Shown in pieces: positions 8,184 through 16,016 of a DNA stretch of 64,000 bases. The stretch comes from Salinisphaera aquimarina. Lineage in GTDB: Bacteria; Pseudomonadota; Gammaproteobacteria; Nevskiales; Salinisphaeraceae. Numbering within the stretch: the first letter of the stretch is position 1; the number at the start of each line of letters is the position of its first letter. Made by a program: the position numbers and the translations under genes. The stretch is from assembly GCF_042643355.1 (NCBI RefSeq), contig NZ_JBHRSS010000003.1, forward strand, positions 992,001 to 1,056,000, read 5' to 3'. Under the pieces are notes generated by a model that was not told the origin of the DNA, did no database searches, and saw only the letters and a list, made by a program, of their open reading frames with translations.

Positions 8184-9214
8184 ACGATTGTGACTGTCTC
8201 GCCCTGCGCCTGAGCGACGACCGCCTGCAACTGCTGGATCAGGCCCAGCTGCCGCATCGTGAGCACTGGTTTGCGGTCGACGATGTGGACACGCTGATCG
8301 AGGCGATCCATGCGCTGCGCACCCGCGGTGCGCCGATGATCGCGATCGCCGCGGCCCTGCTTGTTGCCGTGCGCGTGACCATGGGCGACGACCGCGATCG
8401 AATTGTCGTTGCCATCGAGCGCCTGCACGCGGCGCGGCCGACCGCGGTCAATCTCGCCCATGCCATGGACGGGCTGCGAGCGGCGCTGGGCGCGCCGGAC
8501 TGGCGTGCCGCCGTGATCGACTGCGCCGAGCGGCTGTTCGACGACGACCGCGCGCTCTGCGATGCGATGGCTGAGTACGGCGCCGCCCTGATCGACGACG
8601 GCGAACGAATTCTTACCCACTGCAACACCGGCGGACTAGCCACCGCGGGCATCGGTACCGCGCTGGGCGTGATCCGCCGTGCCCACGAGCAAAACAAGGG
8701 GATCTCGGTATGGGTCGATGAAACCCGGCCGTTGTTGCAGGGCGGGCGGCTGACCGCCTGGGAACTGGGCGCCCTGGGCGTGCCGTACCAGCTGATCACC
8801 GACAACATGGCGGCGAGTTTCATGGCGGCGGGGCAGGTCGACCGGATCATCGTTGGCGCCGACCGGATCGCCGCCAACGGCGATTTCGCCAACAAGATCG
8901 GCACCTACGGGCTGGCCGTGCTCGCCCGCTATCACGAGCTGCCGTTTCACGTCGTCGCGCCGCACACCACGCTGGATGCGGACTGCGCCACGGGCGCCGC
9001 GATTCCAATCGAGCAACGGGCGGCCGCCGAGGTGCGTGGCGTCAGCGGCGCGGCCGGGGATCTGTGCTGGGCGCCGGCCGATGCGCCGGTGGCCAATCCC
9101 GCCTTCGACGTCACCCCGGCGCAACTGATCACCAGCTGGATACTCGATACCGGCGTGTTCGATGCGGCGGATGTTGCTGCGGGGGCGCTGCGCGAGGCCG
9201 CCAGCGCGGCGTGA
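8180..9214 (+). CDS. mtnA: S-methyl-5-thioribose-1-phosphate isomerase
   Basis: Converts methylthioribose-1-phosphate to methylthioribulose-1-phosphate, the first committed step of the methionine salvage branch encoded here. The 344-aa product shows the eIF2B-related fold with RTRGAPMIAIAAALL, the catalytic-Cys region LTHCNTGGLATAGIGTALG, DETRPLLQGGRLTAWEL, and the catalytic Asp in VGADRIAANGDFANKIGTY. The start overlaps the NIPSNAP stop. The following enzymes mtnB, mtnC and mtnD are on the opposite strand 1.5-3.5 kb downstream. Confidence 0.95.
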   Translation: MNDCDCLALRLSDDRLQLLDQAQLPHREHWFAVDDVDTLIEAIHALRTRGAPMIAIAAALLVAVRVTMGDDRDRIVVAIERLHAARPTAVNLAHAMDGLRAALGAPDWRAAVIDCAERLFDDDRALCDAMAEYGAALIDDGERILTHCNTGGLATAGIGTALGVIRRAHEQNKGISVWVDETRPLLQGGRLTAWELGALGVPYQLITDNMAASFMAAGQVDRIIVGADRIAANGDFANKIGTYGLAVLARYHELPFHVVAPHTTLDADCATGAAIPIEQRAAAEVRGVSGAAGDLCWAPADAPVANPAFDVTPAQLITSWILDTGVFDAADVAAGALREAASAA

Positions 9215-9245
9215 CTGGCGTGTTCGGGGTCACTGAAGACGTCGC

Positions 9246-9632
9246 TCAGTCGGTATAGGCCGCCACGAGCGCGGCCGTGTCCTCGAACATCTTGTAGGAA
9301 ATGATGCGCCCGTTGGCCAGCCGGCAAACCAAAGCCCATTCGCAGGCAAAGGTCCGGTCGGTTCGGCGTACCTGATGCTGCATTCGGCCGTGGGCAAAAA
9401 CCGTGTCGCCGGCTTCGGCCCACTGATGGATGTCGAGGGCCTCGGTATCGAACAGCTCGCCGAGAGTGGCAAGGAAACGCCGTACGCCCGTATGGCCCTC
9501 GAACACGCCGTAGATCGGTACGCGCTCGGGTCCCTGGGCTTCGAACACGGCCTGTTCATGCACCTGTGCCAGCGCGCCCTCGGCGTCGCCGTCGGCAAGA
9601 CAGGCAAAGAATGCCTGGACGGGGTTTTTCAT
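9246..9632 (-). CDS. SnoaL/NTF2-like protein
   Basis: 128-aa single-domain protein of the nuclear-transport-factor-2 fold, related to ketosteroid isomerase and SnoaL-like proteins (MKNPVQAFFACLADGDAEGALAQVHEQAVFEAQGP... YGVFEGHTGVRRFL). Substrate not predictable. It lies downstream of the carboxymuconolactone decarboxylase-like gene with a 47-bp gap in the same direction, so they may be co-transcribed. It converges on mtnA. Confidence 0.75.
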   Translation of the reverse strand: MKNPVQAFFACLADGDAEGALAQVHEQAVFEAQGPERVPIYGVFEGHTGVRRFLATLGELFDTEALDIHQWAEAGDTVFAHGRMQHQVRRTDRTFACEWALVCRLANGRIISYKMFEDTAALVAAYTD

Positions 9633-9679
9633 GTTGGGTCGCCTCGGAAGGGAATGACGCTGCGATGATTGCCCGGCGC

Positions 9680-10066
9680 TCAGTCGTCGATCAGGCCGCG
9701 CTCGGTGAATACGTCCTTGGCGACGGCCATGCCCTTGAGCGCGGCGGGAAAGCCGGCGTAGACCGCCATCTGGATGATCGTTTCCACGATCTGCCCAGGC
9801 GTGCAGCCGACGTTGAGCGCGGCGTTGATATGCACGTTGAGCTGGGGCTCGCAGTGGCCGAGGGCTGTGAGTGCCGCGACCGTGATCAATTCCCGGCTGG
9901 GCAGATCCAGGCCCGGGCGCTGGTAGATATCGCCGAACGGAAATTCGATGGTGTAGCGGGCGAGATCCGGCGCGATGCTCTGCAGGCTCTCGATCACCCT
10001 GGCGCCGGCCTCACCGTCGATCTCGCGCAGTCGCGCCAAGCCTGATTCATAGCGTTCGTTGGTCAT
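9680..10066 (-). CDS. Carboxymuconolactone decarboxylase family protein
   Basis: About 128-aa AhpD-fold protein. The sequence MTNERYESGLARLREIDGEAG... SRELITVAALTALGHCEPQLNVHINAALNVGCTPGQIVETIIQMAVYAGFPAA matches the PcaC-like branch, whose best-known member decarboxylates 4-carboxymuconolactone; many paralogs have other or unknown roles. The single Cys in GHCEPQ and the HINAALNVGCT motif are in family positions. The ATG at 10066 starts the typical N terminus; an upstream frame to 10144 adds unrelated residues. No other protocatechuate pathway genes are seen, so the catabolic role is uncertain. Confidence 0.8.
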   Translation of the reverse strand: MTNERYESGLARLREIDGEAGARVIESLQSIAPDLARYTIEFPFGDIYQRPGLDLPSRELITVAALTALGHCEPQLNVHINAALNVGCTPGQIVETIIQMAVYAGFPAALKGMAVAKDVFTERGLIDD

Positions 10067-10198
10067 GCGATGGGCTCCATAGGGGGCCGCGGAAAGCGGC
10101 ATGGAGTCGACGCTACAACTTCGAGTGCGCTCAAGGTCAAGCACAACAACCGAGCCCGACCGGCACCGCTCATAAAGCCTCAGTGAAGCAGGCTATGC

Positions 10199-10259
10199 AT
10201 CCGCAGATTACGCAGATCAGAGAAACAAGCAGGGTGTCTGTGGATCAAGTCTGCGGATA
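10199..10259. repeat. Short dispersed palindromic repeat, copy 2
   Basis: Second copy of the element at 7708-7787: ATCCGCAGATTACGCAGAT, then AGAGAA, GTGTCTGTGGATC, and TCTGCGGATA. It is about 20 bp shorter than copy 1 through loss of part of the right arm. It lies in the 275-bp space between the MerR gene and the carboxymuconolactone decarboxylase-like gene. Confidence 0.7.
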
Positions 10260-10341
10260 TCCTGAGACTCTCATGCGTGCTCGCAGACTCGCGGCTTTCC
10301 TGGGCGAGCCACGATGCAGTGCCGATCTGGAAGGGGCAGGC

Positions 10342-10689
10342 TCAGAGCGAACGGTAGTAGGCGATCTTGTCGTGGATGGTCGCCAGATGATCCTGCGCGG
10401 TGGCTATTTTCGCGGCCATCGCGGTGGCGTGTTCCTGTAGCAGGATCATACGAGCATGTGCGGTACTGTCGCCCTGGGCGCGCAGTTGCGCATAACGGCG
10501 TATCTGGGCGAGCGGCATGCCCATGTTCTTGAGCCGTGTGATGAACGCGACCCAGTCCAGATCGCCCTCGCTGAATTGCCGGTGCCCGCTGACGTTGCGC
10601 GCGATCGCCGGCAGCAGGCCGATGCGCTCGTAATAACGCAGCGTATGCACGCCCACGCCGGAGCGTTCGGCGAATTCGGCAATCCGCAT
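10342..10689 (-). CDS. MerR family transcriptional regulator
   Basis: 115-aa DNA-binding protein. The N-terminal winged helix-turn-helix is clear (MRIAEFAERSGVGVHTLRYYERIGLLP... GHRQFSEGDLDWVAFI), followed by a dimerisation coiled coil. There is no cysteine, so it is not a thiol-type metal sensor; the sequence resembles the MerR branch that responds to electrophiles or regulates small oxidoreductases. The likely targets are its own gene and the carboxymuconolactone decarboxylase-like and SnoaL-like genes downstream on the same strand. mtnD lies just upstream on the same strand. Confidence 0.88.
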   Translation of the reverse strand: MRIAEFAERSGVGVHTLRYYERIGLLPAIARNVSGHRQFSEGDLDWVAFITRLKNMGMPLAQIRRYAQLRAQGDSTAHARMILLQEHATAMAAKIATAQDHLATIHDKIAYYRSL

Positions 10690-10716
10690 CGCCGGCCGCG
10701 CTGCGCGAGCTTGCGT

Positions 10717-11277
10717 CTACTGGCCCAGAATCTGCTCGCCGGCGGGCCGGAATTCACTGGCAATATCGGTGCCGGTGAATTTTGCCACCCAGCCTTCCTG
10801 GTTGTTGAACAGACGGATCACCTTGAAATGCGGCGCCTCGCCCATGTCGAACCAGTGATGGGTGTCGGCCGGCACGCTGATCAGGTCGTTGGCTTCGCAC
10901 AGCGTCGCATAGACCTTGCCGCCGATATGCAGGGTGAACAGGCCCGCGCCGTCGACGAAGAAACGCACTTCGTCCTCGCTGTGACTGTGCTCGTCCAGGA
11001 ACTTGGCCCGCATGGCGTCCTTGTCCGGATGCTGCGGGTGAATGCCGATCACGTCCCAGGTCTGATAGCCGAACTGGGCCTGCAGACGTTCGATATCGGC
11101 GGCGTAGGCCTCGCCGATCTGCTCGGCGGTGGCGTCGGCGGGCAGCGCGTGTTCCGCGGGCCAGCGCTCGAACAGTACGCCGACCTTGTCCAGTTCGGCG
11201 CTGATCGCATCGGCGTCTCGGGTATCCAGGATCGGGGTCTCGGTATCGTTTTCGTTGTAGACGGTCAGTCGGCTCAT
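10717..11277 (-). CDS. mtnD: Acireductone dioxygenase
   Basis: Cupin metalloenzyme (Fe or Ni) oxidising acireductone; the Fe form gives the keto acid precursor of methionine plus formate. The 186-aa product shows the metal ligands in HSHSEDEVRFF and the third/fourth ligand region VPADTHHWFDMG. The ATG at 11277 is used because AGGAG lies eight bases upstream; a GTG nine bases earlier would overlap that ribosome-binding site. It is 36 bp downstream of mtnC on the same strand, completing mtnB-mtnC-mtnD. Confidence 0.93.
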   Translation of the reverse strand: MSRLTVYNENDTETPILDTRDADAISAELDKVGVLFERWPAEHALPADATAEQIGEAYAADIERLQAQFGYQTWDVIGIHPQHPDKDAMRAKFLDEHSHSEDEVRFFVDGAGLFTLHIGGKVYATLCEANDLISVPADTHHWFDMGEAPHFKVIRLFNNQEGWVAKFTGTDIASEFRPAGEQILGQ

Positions 11278-11313
11278 GGAACTCACTCCTGCGATATGGC
11301 GTGGGCGCCGGGG

Positions 11314-12048
11314 TCAGATCAGCTCGATTTCGTCGAACGATTGCACCACCCGATGCGCTTCACTCATTCTAGCGTTTTCCTGGGTTTTTTCATCGCGCGC
11401 GACCCAGCAGGTCTGCATGCCGGCGTCGGCGGCGGCGTCGAGCTCGTCGCCCACGTCGGAGAGAAACAGCAGCGACGACGGATCTTCGCCCAGTTCGGCC
11501 GCGATGGCCTTGTAACTGCTGCGCTTCTTCTTGGGCCCGATGCGGGTATCGAAATAGCCCGAGAACAAACTCGTCAGATCGCCGTGATCGCTGTAGGTGA
11601 ACAACAGCCGCTGTGCGGCGACCGAGCCCGAGGAATACACATAGAGCGCGCGCCGGTCGTCGGCCCAGGCCTGCAATGCGGCCACCGCATCGTCGTAGAC
11701 GTGGCCGGTGAAATCGTTGTCCTCGTAGCCCTGTTGCCAGACCATGCCCTGTAGCGCCTTGAGCGGCGTGGCCTTGCGGTCGGCGTTCATCCAGTCGCCG
11801 AGGATATTGATCACGGCGTCCAGGTCCGCCGTCGGCTTGTCGGCTTCGGCGCGAACATCGTCGAGCAGGGCAGCCACTTCGGGCTGATCGGCGCGGGCGC
11901 GCACGAAATCGGGCAGATACTCCTGTGCGTAGGGGAACAGCACGTCGTGGACGAAGGCGATGTCGGAGGTCGTACCCTCGATATCGGTGATGATGGCCAG
12001 CACCTCGGGCGTAGGTTCCTCCAGGCGCAGGCGGGTCGGGTCGCTCAT
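11314..12048 (-). CDS. mtnC: Enolase-phosphatase E1 (2,3-diketo-5-methylthiopentyl-1-phosphate enolase/phosphatase)
   Basis: HAD-superfamily enzyme converting the diketo phosphate produced by MtnB to acireductone, the substrate of MtnD. The 244-aa product carries the HAD nucleophile motif as ITDIEGTTSDIAFVHDVLFPYA, then YVYSSGSVAAQRLLF and FLSDVGDELDAAADAGM. The start at 12048 overlaps the mtnB stop by ATGA; a much longer frame upstream is the shadow of mtnB. Order mtnB-mtnC-mtnD follows the reaction order. Confidence 0.94.
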   Translation of the reverse strand: MSDPTRLRLEEPTPEVLAIITDIEGTTSDIAFVHDVLFPYAQEYLPDFVRARADQPEVAALLDDVRAEADKPTADLDAVINILGDWMNADRKATPLKALQGMVWQQGYEDNDFTGHVYDDAVAALQAWADDRRALYVYSSGSVAAQRLLFTYSDHGDLTSLFSGYFDTRIGPKKKRSSYKAIAAELGEDPSSLLFLSDVGDELDAAADAGMQTCWVARDEKTQENARMSEAHRVVQSFDEIELI

Positions 12049-12677
12049 GATCGTGTCTCCAGTTGCCGGCGGGCCAGTTCGCAGGCGAGCAGAAATTCCC
12101 AGCCTTCCAGGTGACGGCGGGCGGTGGCGATATCCGCGCCCCAGGCATAGATGCCGTGGCCGCGCACCAGAAAACCGTAGGCCGGGGCGGCTTCGTCGAA
12201 GCGCGCATCGAGCGCGGTCGCCAGCGTATCCATGTCCTGGCTGTTGTCCAGCACCGGCAGCCGCAGCACGCCTTCGTGGCTTGGGTTGCCGCTGATCGCC
12301 TTCTGCATCTCGTAGCCGTCGAACGTGAGCACGCTCGGCCGGCCGAGCCGGGACAGCAGGGTGTTGGCGATCGAATGCACGTGCAGCACCGCGCCGATTG
12401 CCGGATCGCGCCGGTACAGGGCGAGATGCAGTCCGGTTTCGGCCGACGGCCGACCGGCGCCGCGCAGGGTGCCGTCGAGGGCGATGGGCAGCAGGTCCGC
12501 GGGACTCAACGTGCCCTTGTCGAGACCCGACGCGGTGATCAGCACCTCGCCGTCGTCGGCGCGGGTCGAGAAATTGCCGCCGGTTGCCGGGCACAGGCCG
12601 CGGGCCGCGAAAAAACGCGCGGTGTCGCACAGCTGCGCGGCCCGGGCCTGCATGTTCGGCGCGATGTCATCGGCCAT
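12045..12677 (-). CDS. mtnB: Methylthioribulose-1-phosphate dehydratase
   Basis: Class II aldolase-fold zinc enzyme dehydrating methylthioribulose-1-phosphate. The 210-aa product shows GLCPATGGNFSTRADDG, the metal-binding VLHVHSIANTLLSRL and the second histidine region FLVRGHGIYAWG. The ATG at 12677 (MADDIAPNM) is chosen because it begins at the family N terminus; an in-frame upstream start at 12731 is possible. Overlaps mtnC by four bases. The divergent product MtnA supplies its substrate. Confidence 0.93.
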   Translation of the reverse strand: MADDIAPNMQARAAQLCDTARFFAARGLCPATGGNFSTRADDGEVLITASGLDKGTLSPADLLPIALDGTLRGAGRPSAETGLHLALYRRDPAIGAVLHVHSIANTLLSRLGRPSVLTFDGYEMQKAISGNPSHEGVLRLPVLDNSQDMDTLATALDARFDEAAPAYGFLVRGHGIYAWGADIATARRHLEGWEFLLACELARRQLETRS

Positions 12678-12754
12678 GGCGGTGTCGAAGCAAGGATTCT
12701 GCGCGCAGGTTAGCGCCGCTGGCGCCGGCAACCAAGCACCGCGACGCGCCCGCG

Positions 12755-13372
12755 TCAGGCTTTGGCGCTATCCCGCGCGGAAACCGCGTCGTGCCAGCGC
12801 TTGAGATGCGGCTGATCCTCGCCGATACGCAGCTTGACCACGCGCGCGAAATCCACCGCGCACAGGGCGGTGATATCGGCGATCGAGAAATCGTCGCCGG
12901 CGATATAGTCGTTGTTGGCCAGATGCTGATCGAGAAAAGTGAACATCTTGGTGGCCCGCTCAAGGCTGATCTCGCCGAACTCCTTCGAGCACTTCTCACG
13001 ATCGGCGAATGCGCGGCTGATGTTGCGAAAGGCAAGCGCGACCGGCAGCAGCAGCTTCAGCTCCATGCGCCGGTTCCACATCTCGATCGCGGCCTTGCTC
13101 TTCGCATCGCGCCCCATGAGCGCGGGTTCGGGCTGGATCTCCTCGAAATAACGGCTGATGGCAACCGATTCGCTGATACAGGTGCCGTCGTCGAGTTCAA
13201 GCGTGGGCACGCCACACATCGGATCCTTGCGCCGGTAGTCGGCACTGAGATTCTCGCCGGCAACCAGATCCAGGTTGATGATCTCCATATTACCGAGATC
13301 AAGGCCTTTCTCGGCCATGAAGATGCGCACACGGCGCGGGTTGGGGGCGCGGTCACTCTGGTAAAGCTTCAT
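12755..13372 (-). CDS. Glutathione S-transferase
   Basis: 205-aa cytosolic GST. The N-terminal thioredoxin domain begins MKLYQSDRAPNPRRVRIFMAEKG and includes the cis-Pro VPTLELDDGTCISESVAI glutathione-binding segment; the helical C domain has the N-capping region NDYIAGDDFSIADITAL. Possible roles are detoxification of electrophiles. It is separate from mtnB (77-bp gap) and follows the phosphotransferase gene on the same strand by 71 bp, so it could be the last gene of that operon. Confidence 0.9.
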   Translation of the reverse strand: MKLYQSDRAPNPRRVRIFMAEKGLDLGNMEIINLDLVAGENLSADYRRKDPMCGVPTLELDDGTCISESVAISRYFEEIQPEPALMGRDAKSKAAIEMWNRRMELKLLLPVALAFRNISRAFADREKCSKEFGEISLERATKMFTFLDQHLANNDYIAGDDFSIADITALCAVDFARVVKLRIGEDQPHLKRWHDAVSARDSAKA

Positions 13373-13443
13373 CTTGATTCTCGCGGTTGGGTCGTTGTTC
13401 GTATTGTTCGTGAAAAGAGCGGTGATTCGTCTTCAGCCCGAAC

Positions 13444-14508
13444 TCAGGCGGCCGCGATGACGCGTTCGCACTGTGCGGCCAGCACCGCCACCGATGTCCC
13501 GAACGACTCGAAGCGCTTGTCGCGGGTCTTGCCTTCGACAAAACGCTTGTAGATCTGTTGCAGGATCGCGGCGAGCCGGAACAGGCCGAAGGCCTGATAG
13601 AACGGCCAGTCGTCGATCGATTCGCCGGTCGCCTGGCGATAGCGATCGATCATCTGTTCGCGGGTCAGCATGCCGGGCAGATGCGTCGGCCCCATGCGGA
13701 TCTGCTGCATGTCCTCGGGGTCGTCGGCCTGCACCCAGTAGGCCATCGAGCAGCCGAAATCCATGACCGGATCGCCCAGGGTGGCCATTTCCCAGTCGAG
13801 CACGCCGATGATGTGGCCCAGGCCTTCATCGAAGACGACGTTGTCGAGCTTGTAGTCGTTGTGGATGATCGCCGCGCGGGTGACGTTGGGAATCCGCGAT
13901 TCCAGCCAGGTCATGATCGCCTCGCAGTCCGGCACATCGTCGGTGCGGGCGTTGCGGTAGCGAGTGTTCCAGCCGGTGACCTGGCGCTCGATATAGCCCT
14001 CGGGCTTGCCGAAATCGGCCATGCCGGCGGCGTGGATGTCGGTGGTGTGCAGGGTCGCCTGCACGTCGAGCAGCTGCTCGCACATGCGGGTGGCCTCGGC
14101 CGGCGACAGGGTGACGCTGTCGGGCAGATCGCGGCGCAGGATCACCCCGCGCAGGCGCTGCATCACATAGAACTCGGCGCCAATGACGTCGTCGTCGGTG
14201 CAGTGGACGATGGGCTTGGGGGCATAGTCGTAGACGCCGTGCAGGCGTGAGAGCACGCCGTATTCGCGGCCCATGTCGTGGGCGGATTTCACTTGGCTGC
14301 CGAAAGGCGGGCGGCGCAGCACGTATTCGGCGTCGTCGACGCGCAGCAGATAGGTCAGGTTCGACGCGCCGCCGGGAAACTGGCGGATGACGATATCGCC
14401 GTCGGCCGGCACCAGTTCCGGGGCGTGCTCGCGGCAGTAGGCGGTCAGCGCCGCGGCGTCGATGTCCTCGCCTTCACGAATGTCCTTGGCCTGGTCGATC
14501 GCACTCAT
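13444..14508 (-). CDS. Phosphotransferase family protein (ACAD10/APH-like)
   Basis: 354-aa kinase-fold protein of the aminoglycoside phosphotransferase superfamily, of the type found beside acyl-CoA dehydrogenases and related to the kinase domain of ACAD10/11, which act on 4-hydroxyacyl-CoAs. Visible are the nucleotide-binding region FPGGASNLTYLLRV, the catalytic loop IHNDYKLDNVVFD and the metal-binding GVLDWEMATLGDPVMDFG. Its start overlaps the TetR stop by ATGA. With the histidine phosphatase and divergent SDR this is a typical fatty-acid-related neighbourhood. Resistance to aminoglycosides is not suggested. Confidence 0.85.
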   Translation of the reverse strand: MSAIDQAKDIREGEDIDAAALTAYCREHAPELVPADGDIVIRQFPGGASNLTYLLRVDDAEYVLRRPPFGSQVKSAHDMGREYGVLSRLHGVYDYAPKPIVHCTDDDVIGAEFYVMQRLRGVILRRDLPDSVTLSPAEATRMCEQLLDVQATLHTTDIHAAGMADFGKPEGYIERQVTGWNTRYRNARTDDVPDCEAIMTWLESRIPNVTRAAIIHNDYKLDNVVFDEGLGHIIGVLDWEMATLGDPVMDFGCSMAYWVQADDPEDMQQIRMGPTHLPGMLTREQMIDRYRQATGESIDDWPFYQAFGLFRLAAILQQIYKRFVEGKTRDKRFESFGTSVAVLAAQCERVIAAA

Positions 14509-15215
14509 GGGGTCTCCGGGGTCGTTGTCAGATAGGCCTGGATCGCTGCCGTCACGATATCGGCATAGGCGTCGACCGTCAGGCCGCGTTCGCGGTGCTT
14601 GCCGTGCTTGAGATACCAGTCCTGCAACAGCGATTTGAGCAGGCCGGCGGCGACCGCGGGGTCGGTGGCGCGGTACAGGCCCTGGTCCTGCCCGGCCTGG
14701 ATGATGTCGGTGAACACGTGCTCGGAGGCGCGTTCCATGGCCACAGCCTGATGGCGTTCGTCCGCGGCCAGATGATGCGCCTCCATGTACAGGAAGAAAA
14801 ACCACTCGCGCAGGGCCTCGGTGGTCATCAGATGCGCATGGATCGCGCGTGCGAGCATCGCGCCGGCGTCCTCGCCGCCGGGCTGCACCGCCGCCATCAC
14901 ATCGCCCAGGGTGCGCGCGATGCGCCGCTGGATCAGCTGGGCGAGTTCGTCCTTGTTGCCGATATAGGCGTAGAGACCGCCCAGCGACAGGCCGCTGGCG
15001 CTCGCCAGTTCGCGCAGGGTCATGGCGGCGAAACCCTTGCGGTTGGCCAGTTTCAAGGTGGACTGGATGATCCGGGTGAGATTCTCGCTCGCGACCTGGG
15101 GGCTGCGTACCGAAATGGAGGGCTCGCCCGCCGCCACGATCGCTTCGCACAGGCGTGCGGTGTCCAGCCCGTGGGTCTGCACAAAGGCCTCGTATGTGGG
15201 ATAGGCGGCCGTCAT
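14505..15215 (-). CDS. TetR family transcriptional regulator
   Basis: 236-aa repressor-like protein. After an unusual N-terminal extension of about 45 residues comes a TetR helix-turn-helix (IIQSTLKLANRKGFAAMTLRELASASGLSLGGLYAYIGNKDELAQL), then a helical ligand-binding domain. It is sandwiched between the histidine phosphatase (2-bp gap) and phosphotransferase genes (4-bp overlap), so it is co-transcribed with them. The palindrome CGAACGATCGTTCG at 15959-15972, between this operon and the SDR, is the likely operator, which would make it autoregulatory; this is inferred. Confidence 0.88.
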   Translation of the reverse strand: MTAAYPTYEAFVQTHGLDTARLCEAIVAAGEPSISVRSPQVASENLTRIIQSTLKLANRKGFAAMTLRELASASGLSLGGLYAYIGNKDELAQLIQRRIARTLGDVMAAVQPGGEDAGAMLARAIHAHLMTTEALREWFFFLYMEAHHLAADERHQAVAMERASEHVFTDIIQAGQDQGLYRATDPAVAAGLLKSLLQDWYLKHGKHRERGLTVDAYADIVTAAIQAYLTTTPETP

Positions 15216-15217
15216 GC

Positions 15218-15919
15218 TCAGCGAAAGGTCACGAGTGCGGGGTCGCCGGCGCCGTGCAACGCACTGATATCGTTGAAGCCCAGCAGTCGCCAGCCGGAGC
15301 GCGTGGAGCGCAGGTCGCTGATGCTGGCGTTGTAGATGCTCCAGTTGAGTTCGATCGTCTTGTCGTCGCTGGCGGCCATGGCCGCACTGATAGCGACCGC
15401 GATCGGCCCGCCGGAACTGAACACGCCGATGCGGCAGTCGCGCGGCAGCTCGTCGCGCAGGCGCGCGAGCGCGGCGCCGACCCGCGCGCGGAAATCCACC
15501 CAGCTTTCGCAGCGTGGATGCTCGTGGGATGTACCCGCAAGCCAGTGGCCCATGACCTGTTCGAAGGCTTTCTGGAACAATCGGCGGTCGGCACTGATCC
15601 CGTCGCGCTGGGCGGCCAGCGCCGTATCCTCGTCCAGCACTCGCGGCAGATAGGCCGCGAACAGTGCATCGGCGTCGTATTCATTGAAAGCGGGGTCGGT
15701 GCGCAGCGCTGGTGGCTGTGTCCAGGCGTTCGCGGCGAGCGTGGCGGTTTTCTGCTGGCGAGCGAGACTGCCGGCCAGGAGTATGTCCGGAATCAGGCCG
15801 GCGGCGGCCATGTGATGACCCACAAGACGCGCCTGCCGTTCGCCGGTCGGCGACAGCAGGTCGTAGTTGTCGGTACCGAAACTGGCCTGGCCGTGTCGGA
15901 TGAGCAGAAGCTGTGACAT
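15218..15919 (-). CDS. Histidine phosphatase family protein
   Basis: 233-aa phosphoglycerate-mutase-like phosphatase. The catalytic motif RHGQASFG follows directly after the start (MSQLLLIRHGQASFGTDNYD), with the second conserved His in SSGGPIAVAISAAM near the C terminus (IGVFSSGG). Substrate unknown. First gene of the operon histidine phosphatase-TetR-phosphotransferase. The ATG at 15919 cannot move downstream without losing the RHG motif, and it has no Shine-Dalgarno sequence; a predicted promoter places transcription start at or within a base or two of the ATG. Confidence 0.88.
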   Translation of the reverse strand: MSQLLLIRHGQASFGTDNYDLLSPTGERQARLVGHHMAAAGLIPDILLAGSLARQQKTATLAANAWTQPPALRTDPAFNEYDADALFAAYLPRVLDEDTALAAQRDGISADRRLFQKAFEQVMGHWLAGTSHEHPRCESWVDFRARVGAALARLRDELPRDCRIGVFSSGGPIAVAISAAMAASDDKTIELNWSIYNASISDLRSTRSGWRLLGFNDISALHGAGDPALVTFR

Positions 15920-15925
15920 GGCGCG

Positions 15926-15955
15926 ACTATAGGCAGCGCCTTCAATGCCGGTCAA
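15926..15955 (-). promoter_or_regulatory. Sigma-70-type promoter for the phosphatase-TetR-phosphotransferase operon
   Basis: On the reverse strand TTGACC (15955-15950), an 18-bp spacer and TATAGT (15931-15926) form a good sigma-70 promoter. The expected +1 is about 15918-15920, coinciding with the ATG at 15919, so the message would be leaderless. The TetR-like palindrome lies four bases upstream of the -35 box. Confidence 0.6.
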
Positions 15956-15958
15956 CGT

Positions 15959-15972
15959 CGAACGATCGTTCG
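15959..15972. promoter_or_regulatory. TetR-type operator palindrome
   Basis: CGAACGATCGTTCG is a perfect 14-bp palindrome with the AACG..CGTT core common to TetR-family operators. It lies between the divergent histidine phosphatase and SDR genes, just upstream of the predicted reverse-strand -35 box and upstream of a forward TATGCT (15978-15983). The TetR gene in the adjacent operon is the natural candidate to bind it. Confidence 0.6.
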
Positions 15973-16016
15973 TTCGGTATGCTAGCTTTTCACGAGTACA
16001 GGCGGGACAGGCATCG

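Noticed and set aside
10456..11754. 432-codon forward frame antisense to the MerR, mtnD and mtnC genes
   Set aside because: The reverse-strand genes have intact motifs and starts; the forward frame has none.
13444..14508. Aminoglycoside resistance gene
   Set aside because: The kinase fold is of the ACAD10-like type and the neighbours (TetR, histidine phosphatase, SDR) point to fatty-acid metabolism, not resistance.
13444..15150. A 568-codon reverse frame running through the TetR region into the phosphotransferase gene
   Set aside because: Only the part from 14508 matches a family; the upstream portion is out of frame with the TetR protein and reads as noise.
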